This document shows, in pieces, positions 45,007 to 52,666 of a DNA stretch of 64,000 nucleotides. Numbering within the stretch: the stretch's first letter is position 1; the number at the start of each line of letters is the position of its first letter. The notes under the pieces are model-generated. The model ran no database searches. It was not told the origin of the DNA and worked only from the letters and a program-made list of their open reading frames with translations. This DNA comes from Chitinilyticum litopenaei DSM 21440 (GTDB taxonomy: Bacteria > Pseudomonadota > Gammaproteobacteria > Burkholderiales > Chitinibacteraceae): NCBI RefSeq assembly GCF_000428145.1, contig NZ_ATZJ01000016.1, positions 1 through 64,000 on the forward strand, in the 5' to 3' direction. The translations under genes and the position numbers were made by a program.

Positions 45007-45405
45007 ATGAGCCAGAAATTCATCTACCTCGCCACGCTGGAGCGCCTGGATACCTGGGTGAAATACCGCGCCAGCCTGTGCAGCGACTGTCAGGCGACCT
45101 GCTGCACGATGCCGGTGGAGGTCAAAGTGGGCGACCTGGTGCGCATGGGGGTAGTCGCCCCCTTTGAGGCCGAGCACGAGGCGCCAAAAGCGATTGCCAG
45201 GCGTCTGGAGAAGGCCGGCATCATCGAGCACTTCAACTTCAAGCAGAGCATTTTCACGCTGGCCCGCCGCGCCAATGGCGACTGCCGCTACCTGCACGCC
45301 GAAACACGGCGCTGCACGATTTACGAGGCACGCCCCAACACCTGCCGCAACCACCCCAAGATCGGCCCGCGCCCGGGCTATTGCGCCTATCGCAACAAGC
45401 CCTGA
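45007..45405 (+). CDS. YkgJ-family cysteine-cluster protein
   Basis: The 132-residue protein has the zinc/iron-chelating pattern CSDCQATCC (about residues 22-30), a later cysteine in DCRYL, CTIY and CRNHP, all typical of the CxxCxxxCC family (YkgJ/FliB-like). Its function is unproven; metal binding is the family inference. It starts at ATG 45007. The gene ends 69 bases before a strong bidirectional terminator. Confidence 0.82.
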   Translation: MSQKFIYLATLERLDTWVKYRASLCSDCQATCCTMPVEVKVGDLVRMGVVAPFEAEHEAPKAIARRLEKAGIIEHFNFKQSIFTLARRANGDCRYLHAETRRCTIYEARPNTCRNHPKIGPRPGYCAYRNKP

Positions 45406-45473
45406 CAGAGGTTTTGCCAAACCCGGCCTTGCGCAGCCGGGGCGAGACAAGCAGGCAACAGGCTGCAACACAT

Positions 45474-45508
45474 GAAAAAACGGGAAGGCAGCGCCTTCCC
45501 GTTTTTTC
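45474..45508. terminator. Strong bidirectional Rho-independent terminator
   Basis: The perfect 16-bp stem GAAAAAACGGGAAGGC / GCCTTCCCGTTTTTTC with loop AGC lies between the convergent ykgJ-like and Tim44-domain genes. Confidence 0.95.
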
Positions 45509-45528
45509 AAGCAAGTACCGTAAACCGA

Positions 45529-46410
45529 TCAGCGGTTTTGCTGGATGCCGGCCACCACCCACTGCTGGCCGCTGTCACGCCATTGCGAGAAGTGCCAGAT
45601 TTCATCAAAGGCCTCGGCAGCAGCGCCTTCGCTCTCGCGGATCTGGCCGTGGAAGCGCACGCTGGCCAGCTGGCGATTGCCTTCAAGCTCGAAATTCACC
45701 AGCTCGGACTCCACGCTCACCACATCGGTACGCTGTGTAGCGCTGCCGCGCTCGGCGATGTCAAGCTTGATCTCGGCGAACATTTCCGGCGACGTGAACT
45801 GGCGCAGGTCGTTCAGATCGCCCGCATCGTTGGCGGCCTGCATGCGGATGAAGGTCAGCTTCGCTTCGCGGGCAAAGGCGGCGGCGTCAAAGCCCACCGG
45901 CAGGTTCAAGGCGGCGACCGGTGCAGCAGCACCGAAACCGCCGGCAGCGCTGGTGAACGCGGCCGGAGCGGCGCTCGGCGTGGGCTGCCAGGCTTGCGGG
46001 GCACCGGCTGCCGCATAGTGAGCATGCGGATTGGGGGCGTACGGGTTGGCCGGGGCGCTCGCGCGACGGCGGGACATCAGCAGGCGGATCACGAAGAAGA
46101 CCGCGACGCCAATCAGCAGCATGGTCAGCAGGCTGCCGAATTCCGCACCCAAGCCGAGCGAGGAAAACAGCGCGGCAAGACCAAGGCCGGCGGCCAGGCC
46201 AGCCAGCGGGCCCATCCAGGAGTTTTTCTTGGGTTGCGCGGCAGCGCCAGCCGGAGCCTGTTGCGGCGCAGCCTGCGCCTGCTTCTGGGCTGGAGCTTCA
46301 CGTTGCACGCCCGAGTTGCGGCCGCCGCCGACACGCTTGGCTTCCGCATCGGGAACCACCATCGCGAATGAGATAAAGACTGCAAACAAGGCAATCAGGA
46401 TGCGTTTCAT
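45529..46410 (-). CDS. Tim44-like domain protein
   Basis: The 293-residue protein has an N-terminal signal or anchor (about residues 4-24), an Ala/Gln/Pro-rich linker, two hydrophobic segments (about 70-90 and 94-112, the second LLTMLLIGVAVFFVIRLLM) and a C-terminal Tim44 domain (about 165-290; DLNDLRQFTSPEMFAEIKLDI, EIWHFSQWRDSGQQWVVAGIQQ as landmarks). The bacterial family is envelope-associated and functionally uncharacterised. It starts at ATG 46410. Confidence 0.82.
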   Translation of the reverse strand: MKRILIALFAVFISFAMVVPDAEAKRVGGGRNSGVQREAPAQKQAQAAPQQAPAGAAAQPKKNSWMGPLAGLAAGLGLAALFSSLGLGAEFGSLLTMLLIGVAVFFVIRLLMSRRRASAPANPYAPNPHAHYAAAGAPQAWQPTPSAAPAAFTSAAGGFGAAAPVAALNLPVGFDAAAFAREAKLTFIRMQAANDAGDLNDLRQFTSPEMFAEIKLDIAERGSATQRTDVVSVESELVNFELEGNRQLASVRFHGQIRESEGAAAEAFDEIWHFSQWRDSGQQWVVAGIQQNR

Positions 46411-46558
46411 GCTTCATCGTCCTCTGTAGTTGTGCTGGCAAACGGATTCACCAGTTGCTGCAGACTCAGGTGGTGGCAAATGGTTCCCATTGCAAGACAG
46501 ACGCAAGACAGACGCGAGCGCGTGACTTCTTTCCCCGGCCAGCCGGCTTTTGCCGGGT

Positions 46559-46564
46559 TAGAAT
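46559..46564 (+). promoter_or_regulatory. Possible -10 element of the second NlpD-like gene
   Basis: TAGAAT ends 6 bases before the ATG at 46571, as at dnaE, so the transcript could be nearly leaderless. No -35 is evident. Confidence 0.25.
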
Positions 46565-46570
46565 CCCGCC

Positions 46571-47293
46571 ATGCCCGCATTCAATCGCCTGCTGCAACAC
46601 AGCCTCGCCCTGCTCCTGCCGCTACTGCTGCTGGCGTGCAGCACGCCACCGGCCCCCGTCGTCAGCCAGCCGGGCCATTACCGCGTACAAGCCGGTGACA
46701 CCCTTTACCGCATTGCCAAGGCGCACGGGCGCAGCGTGGCGGAGCTGACGCGCTGGAATCGCCTCAGCGACCCGGCCGACATCCGCACCGGACAACTGCT
46801 GCGCGTGACGCCACCCGACGCGCCGGTGACCGGCAAACCGGCGCCGGCACCGCGCCCGACAGCAAGCCCGCGCCCTACACCAAGCCGGCCAGCGGGCACC
46901 CCCGCCCCGACCAGCGCGCCAGCCCCGCAGGAAACGCTGCAGTGGCCGGCGGAAGGCGCGCTGCTCTACCGTTTCGATGGTCAGCGCAACAAGGGCATCG
47001 GCATCGCCGCCAGCGCTGGCAGCCCGGTGCGCGCCGCCGCCGCCGGCAAGGTCGTGTACGCCGGTGACGGCATCCGCAGCTACGGGCTGCTGCTCATCAT
47101 CAAGCACGACAGCGGCCTGCTCACCACCTATGCACACAACCGCAAGCTGCTGGTCAAGGAAGGTCAGCGGGTCAGCGCCGGCCAGGCGATTGCCGAGGCC
47201 GGCGACAGTGGCGCGGATCGTGTCAAAGTGCATTTCGAAGTGCGGCAGCATGGCCAGGCCATCGACCCGCTGCGCGTGCTGCCGGAGCGCTAA
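46571..47293 (+). CDS. Second NlpD-like LysM/M23 lipoprotein
   Basis: The 240-residue lipoprotein has a lipobox LLLAC (Cys about 22), a LysM domain (YRVQAGDTLYRIAKAHG, about residues 37-82), a Pro-rich linker (about 84-118) and a C-terminal M23 domain. The metal site is degenerate (KGIGIAAS lacks His and Asp; VKVHFEV lacks the first His of HxH), so it is probably a non-enzymatic amidase activator like NlpD or a wall-binding factor. It is monocistronic and paralogous to the gene at 30091-31152. Confidence 0.88.
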   Translation: MPAFNRLLQHSLALLLPLLLLACSTPPAPVVSQPGHYRVQAGDTLYRIAKAHGRSVAELTRWNRLSDPADIRTGQLLRVTPPDAPVTGKPAPAPRPTASPRPTPSRPAGTPAPTSAPAPQETLQWPAEGALLYRFDGQRNKGIGIAASAGSPVRAAAAGKVVYAGDGIRSYGLLLIIKHDSGLLTTYAHNRKLLVKEGQRVSAGQAIAEAGDSGADRVKVHFEVRQHGQAIDPLRVLPER

Positions 47294-47301
47294 GACCCTG
47301 C

Positions 47302-47360
47302 ATACCCATGGCCGTGTCAGTCTGAAGCCATTACTCCAATTAGGCCAGAAGCCAATACCC
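47302..47360. repeat. REP-like palindrome copy i
   Basis: It begins ATACCCATGGCC and ends AGGCCAGAAGCCAATACCC. The inner CTGAAGCCATT resembles the CTGCAGCCATT of other copies. It lies between the convergent NlpD-like and AraC genes. Confidence 0.5.
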
Positions 47361-47363
47361 TTA

Positions 47364-48341
47364 TCAGAGTGCGCGCACCGGGATGGCGATCTGGCAGCCG
47401 AAGCGCCGGGTTTCCGCCTCGAAGCCGTGGCGAGGCAGGTAGATTTCGAAGCAGGGGCGATCGTCGAGCTGCAGGCCGCTGTCGGGCAACCACTCGCGGA
47501 ACAGCGTCATCCACATGTCGCCACATTCCTCGGGCAGGCCGAAGAACTCGTACAGCGCATAACGCCCGCCCGGCAGCTCGCGGATCGCCGCCTCGCCGCT
47601 GGCGCTGAAGCCCGCGTCGACGGCCACGGCCGCGTCGTAGCGACACTGCGCGGGCGCGGTGATGGTCGGGTCGTCCAGGCTGATGCCGTACATCGCCCGC
47701 CCGCCGTGCAGGCCGTGCGCGCCGCACCACTGGTTGAAGCGCTGCCAGTGCTCCCAGATTCCCGGCCCGCCATACGGGCCGGTGCGGCGCAGGTAGGCGA
47801 TGCGTACCGGTGCGAGGGTTTCGATGGTGATGGCGTTGGCGTCGAAGGTCATGATGGTCTCCTTGGGCAGCTGCAACCCCGTGGCTGCAGACATGCCGCT
47901 ATCATCGCCCTGCCCGTCGCCCGGCGCCTGACCGGACTTGCCATCAAGCTGACCGAACTTGCTATTGCCATGCCGCGACTTGCGCTGCGCCGCGTAGCCT
48001 TCCTTGCGCCAGACGCTGGGCGAGCAGCCGAACTGCTGGCGAAAGGCCCGCGCAAAGCTCTCGCCCGAGCCAAAACCGCAATCCAGCGCAATGGTCAGCA
48101 CCGGCTTGTCCGCCTGCATCACCAGGCGCATCCCGGCAATTTCCAGCCGGCGGCGGCGGATATAGTCCGCCAGCGTCTCCCCCTGCCAGGCCAGAAACAA
48201 GCGGTGAAAATGAAACGGTGAAAACAGCGCCAGCTCGGCCAGCGTCTCCAGCCGCAGTTCCTCGGCCAGATGATGGTCGATGTAATCGAGCACGCGGTTG
48301 AAGCGCGCGGTGTATTCGCGCCGAAACGGGAAATCATTCAT
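47364..48341 (-). CDS. AraC-family regulator with GyrI-like effector domain
   Basis: The 325-residue regulator has an N-terminal AraC/XylS double helix-turn-helix (LETLAELALFSPFHFHRLF and CGFGSGESFARAFRQQFG, about residues 30-115), a Gly/Ser/Lys-rich linker (about 118-155) and a C-terminal GyrI-like/effector-binding domain (about 162-325, YALYEFFGLPEECGDMWMTLF). Regulators of this Rob/SoxS-with-GyrI type bind small hydrophobic drugs. The ATG at 48341 begins MNDFPFRREY. Its target is unknown; the neighbouring genes are of unknown function. Confidence 0.87.
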   Translation of the reverse strand: MNDFPFRREYTARFNRVLDYIDHHLAEELRLETLAELALFSPFHFHRLFLAWQGETLADYIRRRRLEIAGMRLVMQADKPVLTIALDCGFGSGESFARAFRQQFGCSPSVWRKEGYAAQRKSRHGNSKFGQLDGKSGQAPGDGQGDDSGMSAATGLQLPKETIMTFDANAITIETLAPVRIAYLRRTGPYGGPGIWEHWQRFNQWCGAHGLHGGRAMYGISLDDPTITAPAQCRYDAAVAVDAGFSASGEAAIRELPGGRYALYEFFGLPEECGDMWMTLFREWLPDSGLQLDDRPCFEIYLPRHGFEAETRRFGCQIAIPVRAL

Positions 48342-48375
48342 TGGAAATTGCCACACTCACCCTGTCCCTGAATAG

Positions 48376-48624
48376 TCAGAACAAGGAATACACCAACACG
48401 GCCACGATCAGGATTGCAAACAGCAGCAGCATGCCATGACTGCTGATCGGCGGCGATGGCGGCATCAAACCCGGATGCAGAAGCAGATAGCGGTCGATCT
48501 GCTCCTTGGCTTCCTTCAAACCCACGCCCTGCTCGGTGCGCAGTCGCTTGATGGCGGCAATCTTGTTGCCTTTCACCAGCTCGGCGTACACCGCCGTTGA
48601 TACCACCACATCCTGCTCTTGCAT
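48376..48624 (-). CDS. Small tail-anchored protein with L7/L12 C-terminal-like domain
   Basis: The 82-residue protein has an N-terminal segment with VKGNKIAAIKRLRTEQGVGLKEAKEQID (about residues 17-44; landmark AIKRLR and GLKEAKEQID), the pattern of the ribosomal protein L7/L12 C-terminal fold, followed by a Pro-rich hinge and a C-terminal membrane helix (about 64-82, GMLLLFAILIVAVLVYSLF). AGGAG precedes the ATG at 48624. Function is unknown. Similar small membrane proteins occur in proteobacteria as hypothetical proteins. Confidence 0.7.
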   Translation of the reverse strand: MQEQDVVVSTAVYAELVKGNKIAAIKRLRTEQGVGLKEAKEQIDRYLLLHPGLMPPSPPISSHGMLLLFAILIVAVLVYSLF

Positions 48625-48650
48625 GGTCACTCCTGGTGCTCGGGAAATCA

Positions 48651-49826
48651 CTACACACAGCCGCGCTGCTTCAGTACAGCCCACTGCTCGGCAGGCAGCC
48701 GGGCCTTGAGCGCAGGCAGCGGATCAACCGCCCCGGTGTTATCGGCATAGGCCACCACAAAGTCATCTGCCAGGGTCACCCCCGCCGCCCTGACCATCGC
48801 TTCCAGTGGCGCCATCACCTGCTTGAGCACCCGCAGCGCGGACGTATCACTTTGCTTCAACTGCATCAGCTGGGCATGCAGCAGGCAGGCCTCTTTCAGT
48901 GCCGGTTCGTCAAGCCAGTAGTCACAGCCAGCCACTTCCGCAGTTATTTCGTCAGGTGCCCACAGGGAATAACTGACGTCTTCCCCTGCTGCCAGAATGT
49001 TCTGGCGGTAGGATTCGCGCCCGCAGACCAGAAACGGCGGCCAGGCGGCGGACACATCCCCACTGGTGTAACACAGCAGCAGACAATACAGCGGTTCGTC
49101 GCGTGGCAATCGTGCAAGCGCGTCCTGCAAGGCCGCCAGCAGCAAGCTCTGCACGCGCGCTTCAATCGATTTCAGCGTTTCGCCCCTGGGCAAGGCCAGA
49201 TAGAGCAGGCGCTCAGTGGCGGGCTTGACCTCTCCGGCCGCGTCCAGATATTGCAGATCGATTCTTGCCAGTTGGCCGGCGGCGTCATAGCTGTATAGCT
49301 CACGGCAATCCCAGTGCGGTTCACCTGCCGTCCAGTTGCGCGTCACCGTGCATTGCAGGCGCTCTCCCTGATAGACATAGCGTGTCGTGAACCCGTGACT
49401 GCGAAAGTGCACCGCATACTCCAGCAATCGACCTGCGTCATAACGGGACATATCAATCGAAGCCAGCCGGTCACCCTCGCCGCAATCGAGCCGAACGCAG
49501 CACTGAGGTGTGTGCAGGCTGGCTTGCAGGCGGCACCCGTTCTGCGAACACTCGATCAGAATACGGCCGGCAGCATCCAGCCCGTGGCGGACATGCTTTT
49601 CCGGTTTGGCCTTGTCGTCGGTCAGCCAGCGTGCGGGCGCCGCTCCGTACAATTCACGGGCGAACGGGGCAGCGAAACTCATGGATTCCGTCGCCCAGCG
49701 CCAGCGCACTACCTGAGCGTGTGCAGCGGCCAGCAAGCGCTCCACCTCTCCAGGCCCGGAGTAATGGGCAAACAGCCCAGCAAGCTCTTCATCCGGACTG
49801 GCAGTGTCAAAGCGGTGTTCAAGCAT
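48651..49826 (-). CDS. Unknown protein, 391 residues
   Basis: The reading frame is long, has normal codon use and starts at ATG 49826. No signal peptide or membrane helix is seen. A central stretch (LYSYDAAGQLARIDLQYLD, about residues 193-211) resembles YD/RHS-like repeats, but only one or two units are present. The C-terminal part has an acidic segment (TLADDFVVAYADNTG, about 355-370). I do not recognise the family. It is followed after 26 bases by the L7/L12-like gene on the same strand, with which it may be cotranscribed. Confidence 0.6.
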   Translation of the reverse strand: MLEHRFDTASPDEELAGLFAHYSGPGEVERLLAAAHAQVVRWRWATESMSFAAPFARELYGAAPARWLTDDKAKPEKHVRHGLDAAGRILIECSQNGCRLQASLHTPQCCVRLDCGEGDRLASIDMSRYDAGRLLEYAVHFRSHGFTTRYVYQGERLQCTVTRNWTAGEPHWDCRELYSYDAAGQLARIDLQYLDAAGEVKPATERLLYLALPRGETLKSIEARVQSLLLAALQDALARLPRDEPLYCLLLCYTSGDVSAAWPPFLVCGRESYRQNILAAGEDVSYSLWAPDEITAEVAGCDYWLDEPALKEACLLHAQLMQLKQSDTSALRVLKQVMAPLEAMVRAAGVTLADDFVVAYADNTGAVDPLPALKARLPAEQWAVLKQRGCV

Positions 49827-49851
49827 GGCAAAGATTGCCCTCTTGGCTGAG

Positions 49852-50301
49852 TTAGTGCTTGCCGGTGCTGCCGAAACCGCCTTCGCCGCGGTCGGAATCG
49901 GCGAATTCTTCGACCACGTTGAAATCCACCTGCACCACCGGCACGACGATCAGTTGCGCGATGCGCTCCATGGGCTGGATGGTGAAGCTGCTCTGGCTGC
50001 GGTTCCACACCGACACGAAGAGCTGGCCCTGATAGTCGGAATCGATCAGGCCCACCAGATTGCCCAGCACGATGCCATGCTTGTGGCCCAGGCCCGAGCG
50101 CGGCAGGATCATCGCCGCCAGCCCCGGGTCGGCCAGGTGGATCGCCATGCCGGTGGGGACCAGCGTGGTGGCGCCGGCGGCCAGCTCCAGCGGGGCCTCC
50201 AGGCAGGCGCGCAGGTCAAGACCGGCCGAACCCGGCGTGGCGTACGCCGGCAGATTGTCCTTCAGACGTGCATCGAGCACTTTCACATCAAGCGTTGCCA
50301 T
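49852..50301 (-). CDS. dut: Deoxyuridine 5'-triphosphate nucleotidohydrolase
   Basis: The 149-residue trimeric dUTPase has motifs 1-5 in order: PGSAGLDLRA, PRSGLGHKHG, GLIDSDYQGQ, IAQLIVVPV and the C-terminal GEGGFGSTGKH. It makes dUMP for thymidylate synthesis and keeps uracil out of DNA. AAGGAG stands 8 bases before the ATG at 50301. The bases between this RBS and the ATG are the GGGTAT arm of REP-like copy j. It lies after coaBC, the usual coaBC-dut order. Confidence 0.96.
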   Translation of the reverse strand: MATLDVKVLDARLKDNLPAYATPGSAGLDLRACLEAPLELAAGATTLVPTGMAIHLADPGLAAMILPRSGLGHKHGIVLGNLVGLIDSDYQGQLFVSVWNRSQSSFTIQPMERIAQLIVVPVVQVDFNVVEEFADSDRGEGGFGSTGKH

Positions 50302-50348
50302 GGGTATGTCTCCTTGACCATTTCAGTTGTTAGCTTGCAGGGCAATAC
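50302..50348. repeat. REP-like palindrome copy j, overlapping the dut RBS
   Basis: GGGTATGTCTCC on the left and TTAGCTTGCAGGGCAATAC on the right. It fills most of the coaBC-dut spacer, and the GGGTAT arm lies between the dut Shine-Dalgarno and start codon (minus strand). Confidence 0.45.
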
Positions 50349-50360
50349 ACTGCACTGTAT

Positions 50361-51557
50361 TTACCTGGCGCGCTGCTGCTGCCAGCGCGGGTAGAGCCGC
50401 GCGATGTGCGCGATCAGCTTGCGGGCGATGTCCTGCTTGGGCGCGCGTGGCAGGCGGTGCTGGCCGTCGTCGTCCATCAGGATGACCTCGTTGTCGTCGG
50501 CACCCATCGCGGTCTGCACCAGATTCGCCACCAGCAGCGGCAGCTGCTTGCGCTTGCGTTTCGCCTCGCCATATTCGAGCAGGTTCTCCGACTCGGCGGC
50601 AAAGCCGACACAGAACGGCGGATTGTCCGCGCAGGCGACGCTCGCCAGAATATCGGGATTGGGCGCCAGCTCCAGCGTGAGGATGTGCGCGTCCTTCTTG
50701 ATCTTGTGCTCGCTCTGGTTGAGCACGTAGTAATCGGCCACTGCCGCCACGCTGATGAAGAGCTCGGCGCCGGCGATGCGCTCGGTGACCGCGCTGAGCA
50801 TCTCCTGCGCCGATTGCACATTGACGCGCGTGCACCCCAGCGGGGTGGCCAGCGGCGTGTCGCCGGCGACCAGCGTGACGCTCGCGCCGGCCTCGACGGC
50901 GGCGCGGGCGATCGCGAAGCCCATTTTCCCGGAGCTGGTATTGGTGATGCCGCGCACCGCGTCGATGCGCTCGAAGGTCGGCCCGGCGGTGATCAGCACC
51001 GTCTTGCCAGCCAGGAGCTTGGGCTGGAAGAAGGCTTCCACTTCCTCGAACAGTTCTTCGGGCTCGAGCATGCGCCCCATGCCAACTTCACCGCAGGCCT
51101 GGCTGCCGGAGGCCGGCCCGAGCACCAGCGCGCCGTCTTCCTTCAGCTGGTCGATATTGCGCAGGTTCGGCGGGTTTTCCCACATCTGCCGGTTCATCGC
51201 CGGGGCGACCGCCAGCGGACACGTGCGCGCGGCGGCCAGCGTGGTCAGCAGGTCGTCGGCGATGCCATGGGCAAGCTTGGCGATGACATTGGCCGACGCG
51301 GGCGCGATCAAGAGCAGATCGGCTTCGCGCGTGAGATTGATGTGCGCCATGCTGTTGCCGACCTCGGCATTCCACAGCGCGGTATGCACCGGGTTGCCCG
51401 ACAGCGCCTGGAAGGTGGCCGGCGTGACGAACTCGGTGGCCGACGCGGTCATCACCACGTGCACGCTGTAACCGGCCTTGACCAGCAGGCGGGTCAGTTC
51501 GGCACTTTTGTACGCGGCGATGCCGCCGCTGATTCCCAGTACGATGCGCTTCTGCAT
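50361..51557 (-). CDS. coaBC: Bifunctional phosphopantothenoylcysteine decarboxylase/synthetase
   Basis: The 398-residue bifunctional enzyme of coenzyme A synthesis has an N-terminal CoaC flavoprotein domain (LGISGGIAAYK, about residues 7-17; PAMNRQMWENP, about 115-125) and a C-terminal CoaB synthetase domain (TAGPTFERIDAVRGITNTSSGKMG, about 190-213; KIKKD about 289). The length is standard. It is upstream of dut on the same strand, 59 bases apart. Confidence 0.96.
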   Translation of the reverse strand: MQKRIVLGISGGIAAYKSAELTRLLVKAGYSVHVVMTASATEFVTPATFQALSGNPVHTALWNAEVGNSMAHINLTREADLLLIAPASANVIAKLAHGIADDLLTTLAAARTCPLAVAPAMNRQMWENPPNLRNIDQLKEDGALVLGPASGSQACGEVGMGRMLEPEELFEEVEAFFQPKLLAGKTVLITAGPTFERIDAVRGITNTSSGKMGFAIARAAVEAGASVTLVAGDTPLATPLGCTRVNVQSAQEMLSAVTERIAGAELFISVAAVADYYVLNQSEHKIKKDAHILTLELAPNPDILASVACADNPPFCVGFAAESENLLEYGEAKRKRKQLPLLVANLVQTAMGADDNEVILMDDDGQHRLPRAPKQDIARKLIAHIARLYPRWQQQRAR

Positions 51558-51638
51558 TTTTGACTAAACCTGTAAGCACTGCTATAGCGATGAGATAGTT
51601 TACCCCGGATAATTCATTGGGACACAGGATGATGGCGA

Positions 51639-51727
51639 GGCGTTTCGCGAGAGAATTCACACGCTTGCGCCAAGCCCATAGCCGGCCATGAGCGCGAAGC
51701 AAGCGTGTGAAGGCACCGCGAAACGGC
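51639..51727. repeat. Long imperfect inverted repeat upstream of radC
   Basis: The left arm GGCGTTTCGCGAGAGAATTC plus ACACGCTTGCG pairs with the right arm CGCAAGCGTGTGAA-type sequence (GCAAGCGTGTGAAGGC, CGCGAAACGGCC). The two arms share GTTTCGCG and TTCACACGCTTGC in the same order across about 30 bases, around a 28-base loop. It lies between the divergent coaBC and radC genes and could be a structured leader, a regulatory hairpin or a small mobile element. Confidence 0.55.
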
Positions 51728-51861
51728 CGCCAGCGAGCATGCAGGCTCGAAGAGCCGCCTGATGGATTAATTGGGGTTTAACGAGTTTGCCCCTTGCCAA
51801 GCAAAGGCAAATCGATTCCGGCCGGCAAAACGGCCTCAAGCTGTCAGCTGTGGAGAACGGC

Positions 51862-52536
51862 GTGTCCATCACCGACTGGCCCGAAGCGGATCGTCCGCGC
51901 GAAAAACTGTTGCGCAACGGCGCGCAAGCGCTCAGCGATGCCGAGTTGCTGGCGATCTTTCTGCGCGTCGGCCTGCCTGGCAAAAGCGCGGTCGATCTGG
52001 CGCGCGAACTGCTCGACCACTTCGGCAGCCTGCAGGCGCTGTTTGCCGCGCCGCTGCCGGCGCTGTCGGCCATTCCCGGCATGGGTTCGGCGAAGTTTGC
52101 GCAAATCCAGGCGGTATTCGAAATGGCGCGCCGTGCCCTGCACGAAGAACTGGCCGAGCGCGACGCCTTCACCAGCCCGGATGCGGTGCGCAGCCTGCTG
52201 GGCCTGCGGCTGCGCGGCCTGCCGCACGAGGAATTCCACGCGCTGTTTCTCGACCAGCAGCACCGCCTGCTGGCCGCCGAAATGCTGTTTCGCGGTTCGC
52301 TGTCGGAAACGCGCGTCTACCCGCGCGAGGTGGTCAAGCGCGCACTGGCCACCAATGCCGCCGCCGTGATCGTCGCGCACAACCACCCTTCCGGCGAGGC
52401 ACGGCCATCCGCGGCCGATCTGGCGCTGACCCAGCAGCTGAAAAGCGCGCTGGAGCTGGTGGAAATCCGCCTGCTCGACCACTTTATCGTTGCCGCTCAT
52501 CGGATTGTTTCGCTGGCGGAAAACGGACAATGCTAG
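51862..52536 (+). CDS. radC: RadC-family JAB-domain protein
   Basis: The 224-residue protein has an N-terminal helix-hairpin-helix region (ALSAIPGMGSAKFAQIQ, about residues 70-86) and the JAB metalloprotease-like domain with HNHPSG (about 173-178), Asp and the C-terminal LLDHFIVA. RadC proteins were named for DNA repair, but that role is unproven. The GTG at 51862 (GGAG six bases upstream) gives the family-typical length; an in-frame start at 51787 would add 25 residues. Confidence 0.85.
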   Translation: MSITDWPEADRPREKLLRNGAQALSDAELLAIFLRVGLPGKSAVDLARELLDHFGSLQALFAAPLPALSAIPGMGSAKFAQIQAVFEMARRALHEELAERDAFTSPDAVRSLLGLRLRGLPHEEFHALFLDQQHRLLAAEMLFRGSLSETRVYPREVVKRALATNAAAVIVAHNHPSGEARPSAADLALTQQLKSALELVEIRLLDHFIVAAHRIVSLAENGQC

Positions 52537-52666
52537 CTGGCGCACACGCTGCGGCCGCATCGTGAGCCGCTCGCTGCAGCGGCCGGGCAAAAGACTCGTG
52601 AAAGCTTCTCAGCAAAGCCCGTTGCGCGCCGATATAGCGCATGACGCCCTTGTTTTGCGGGAGAGC

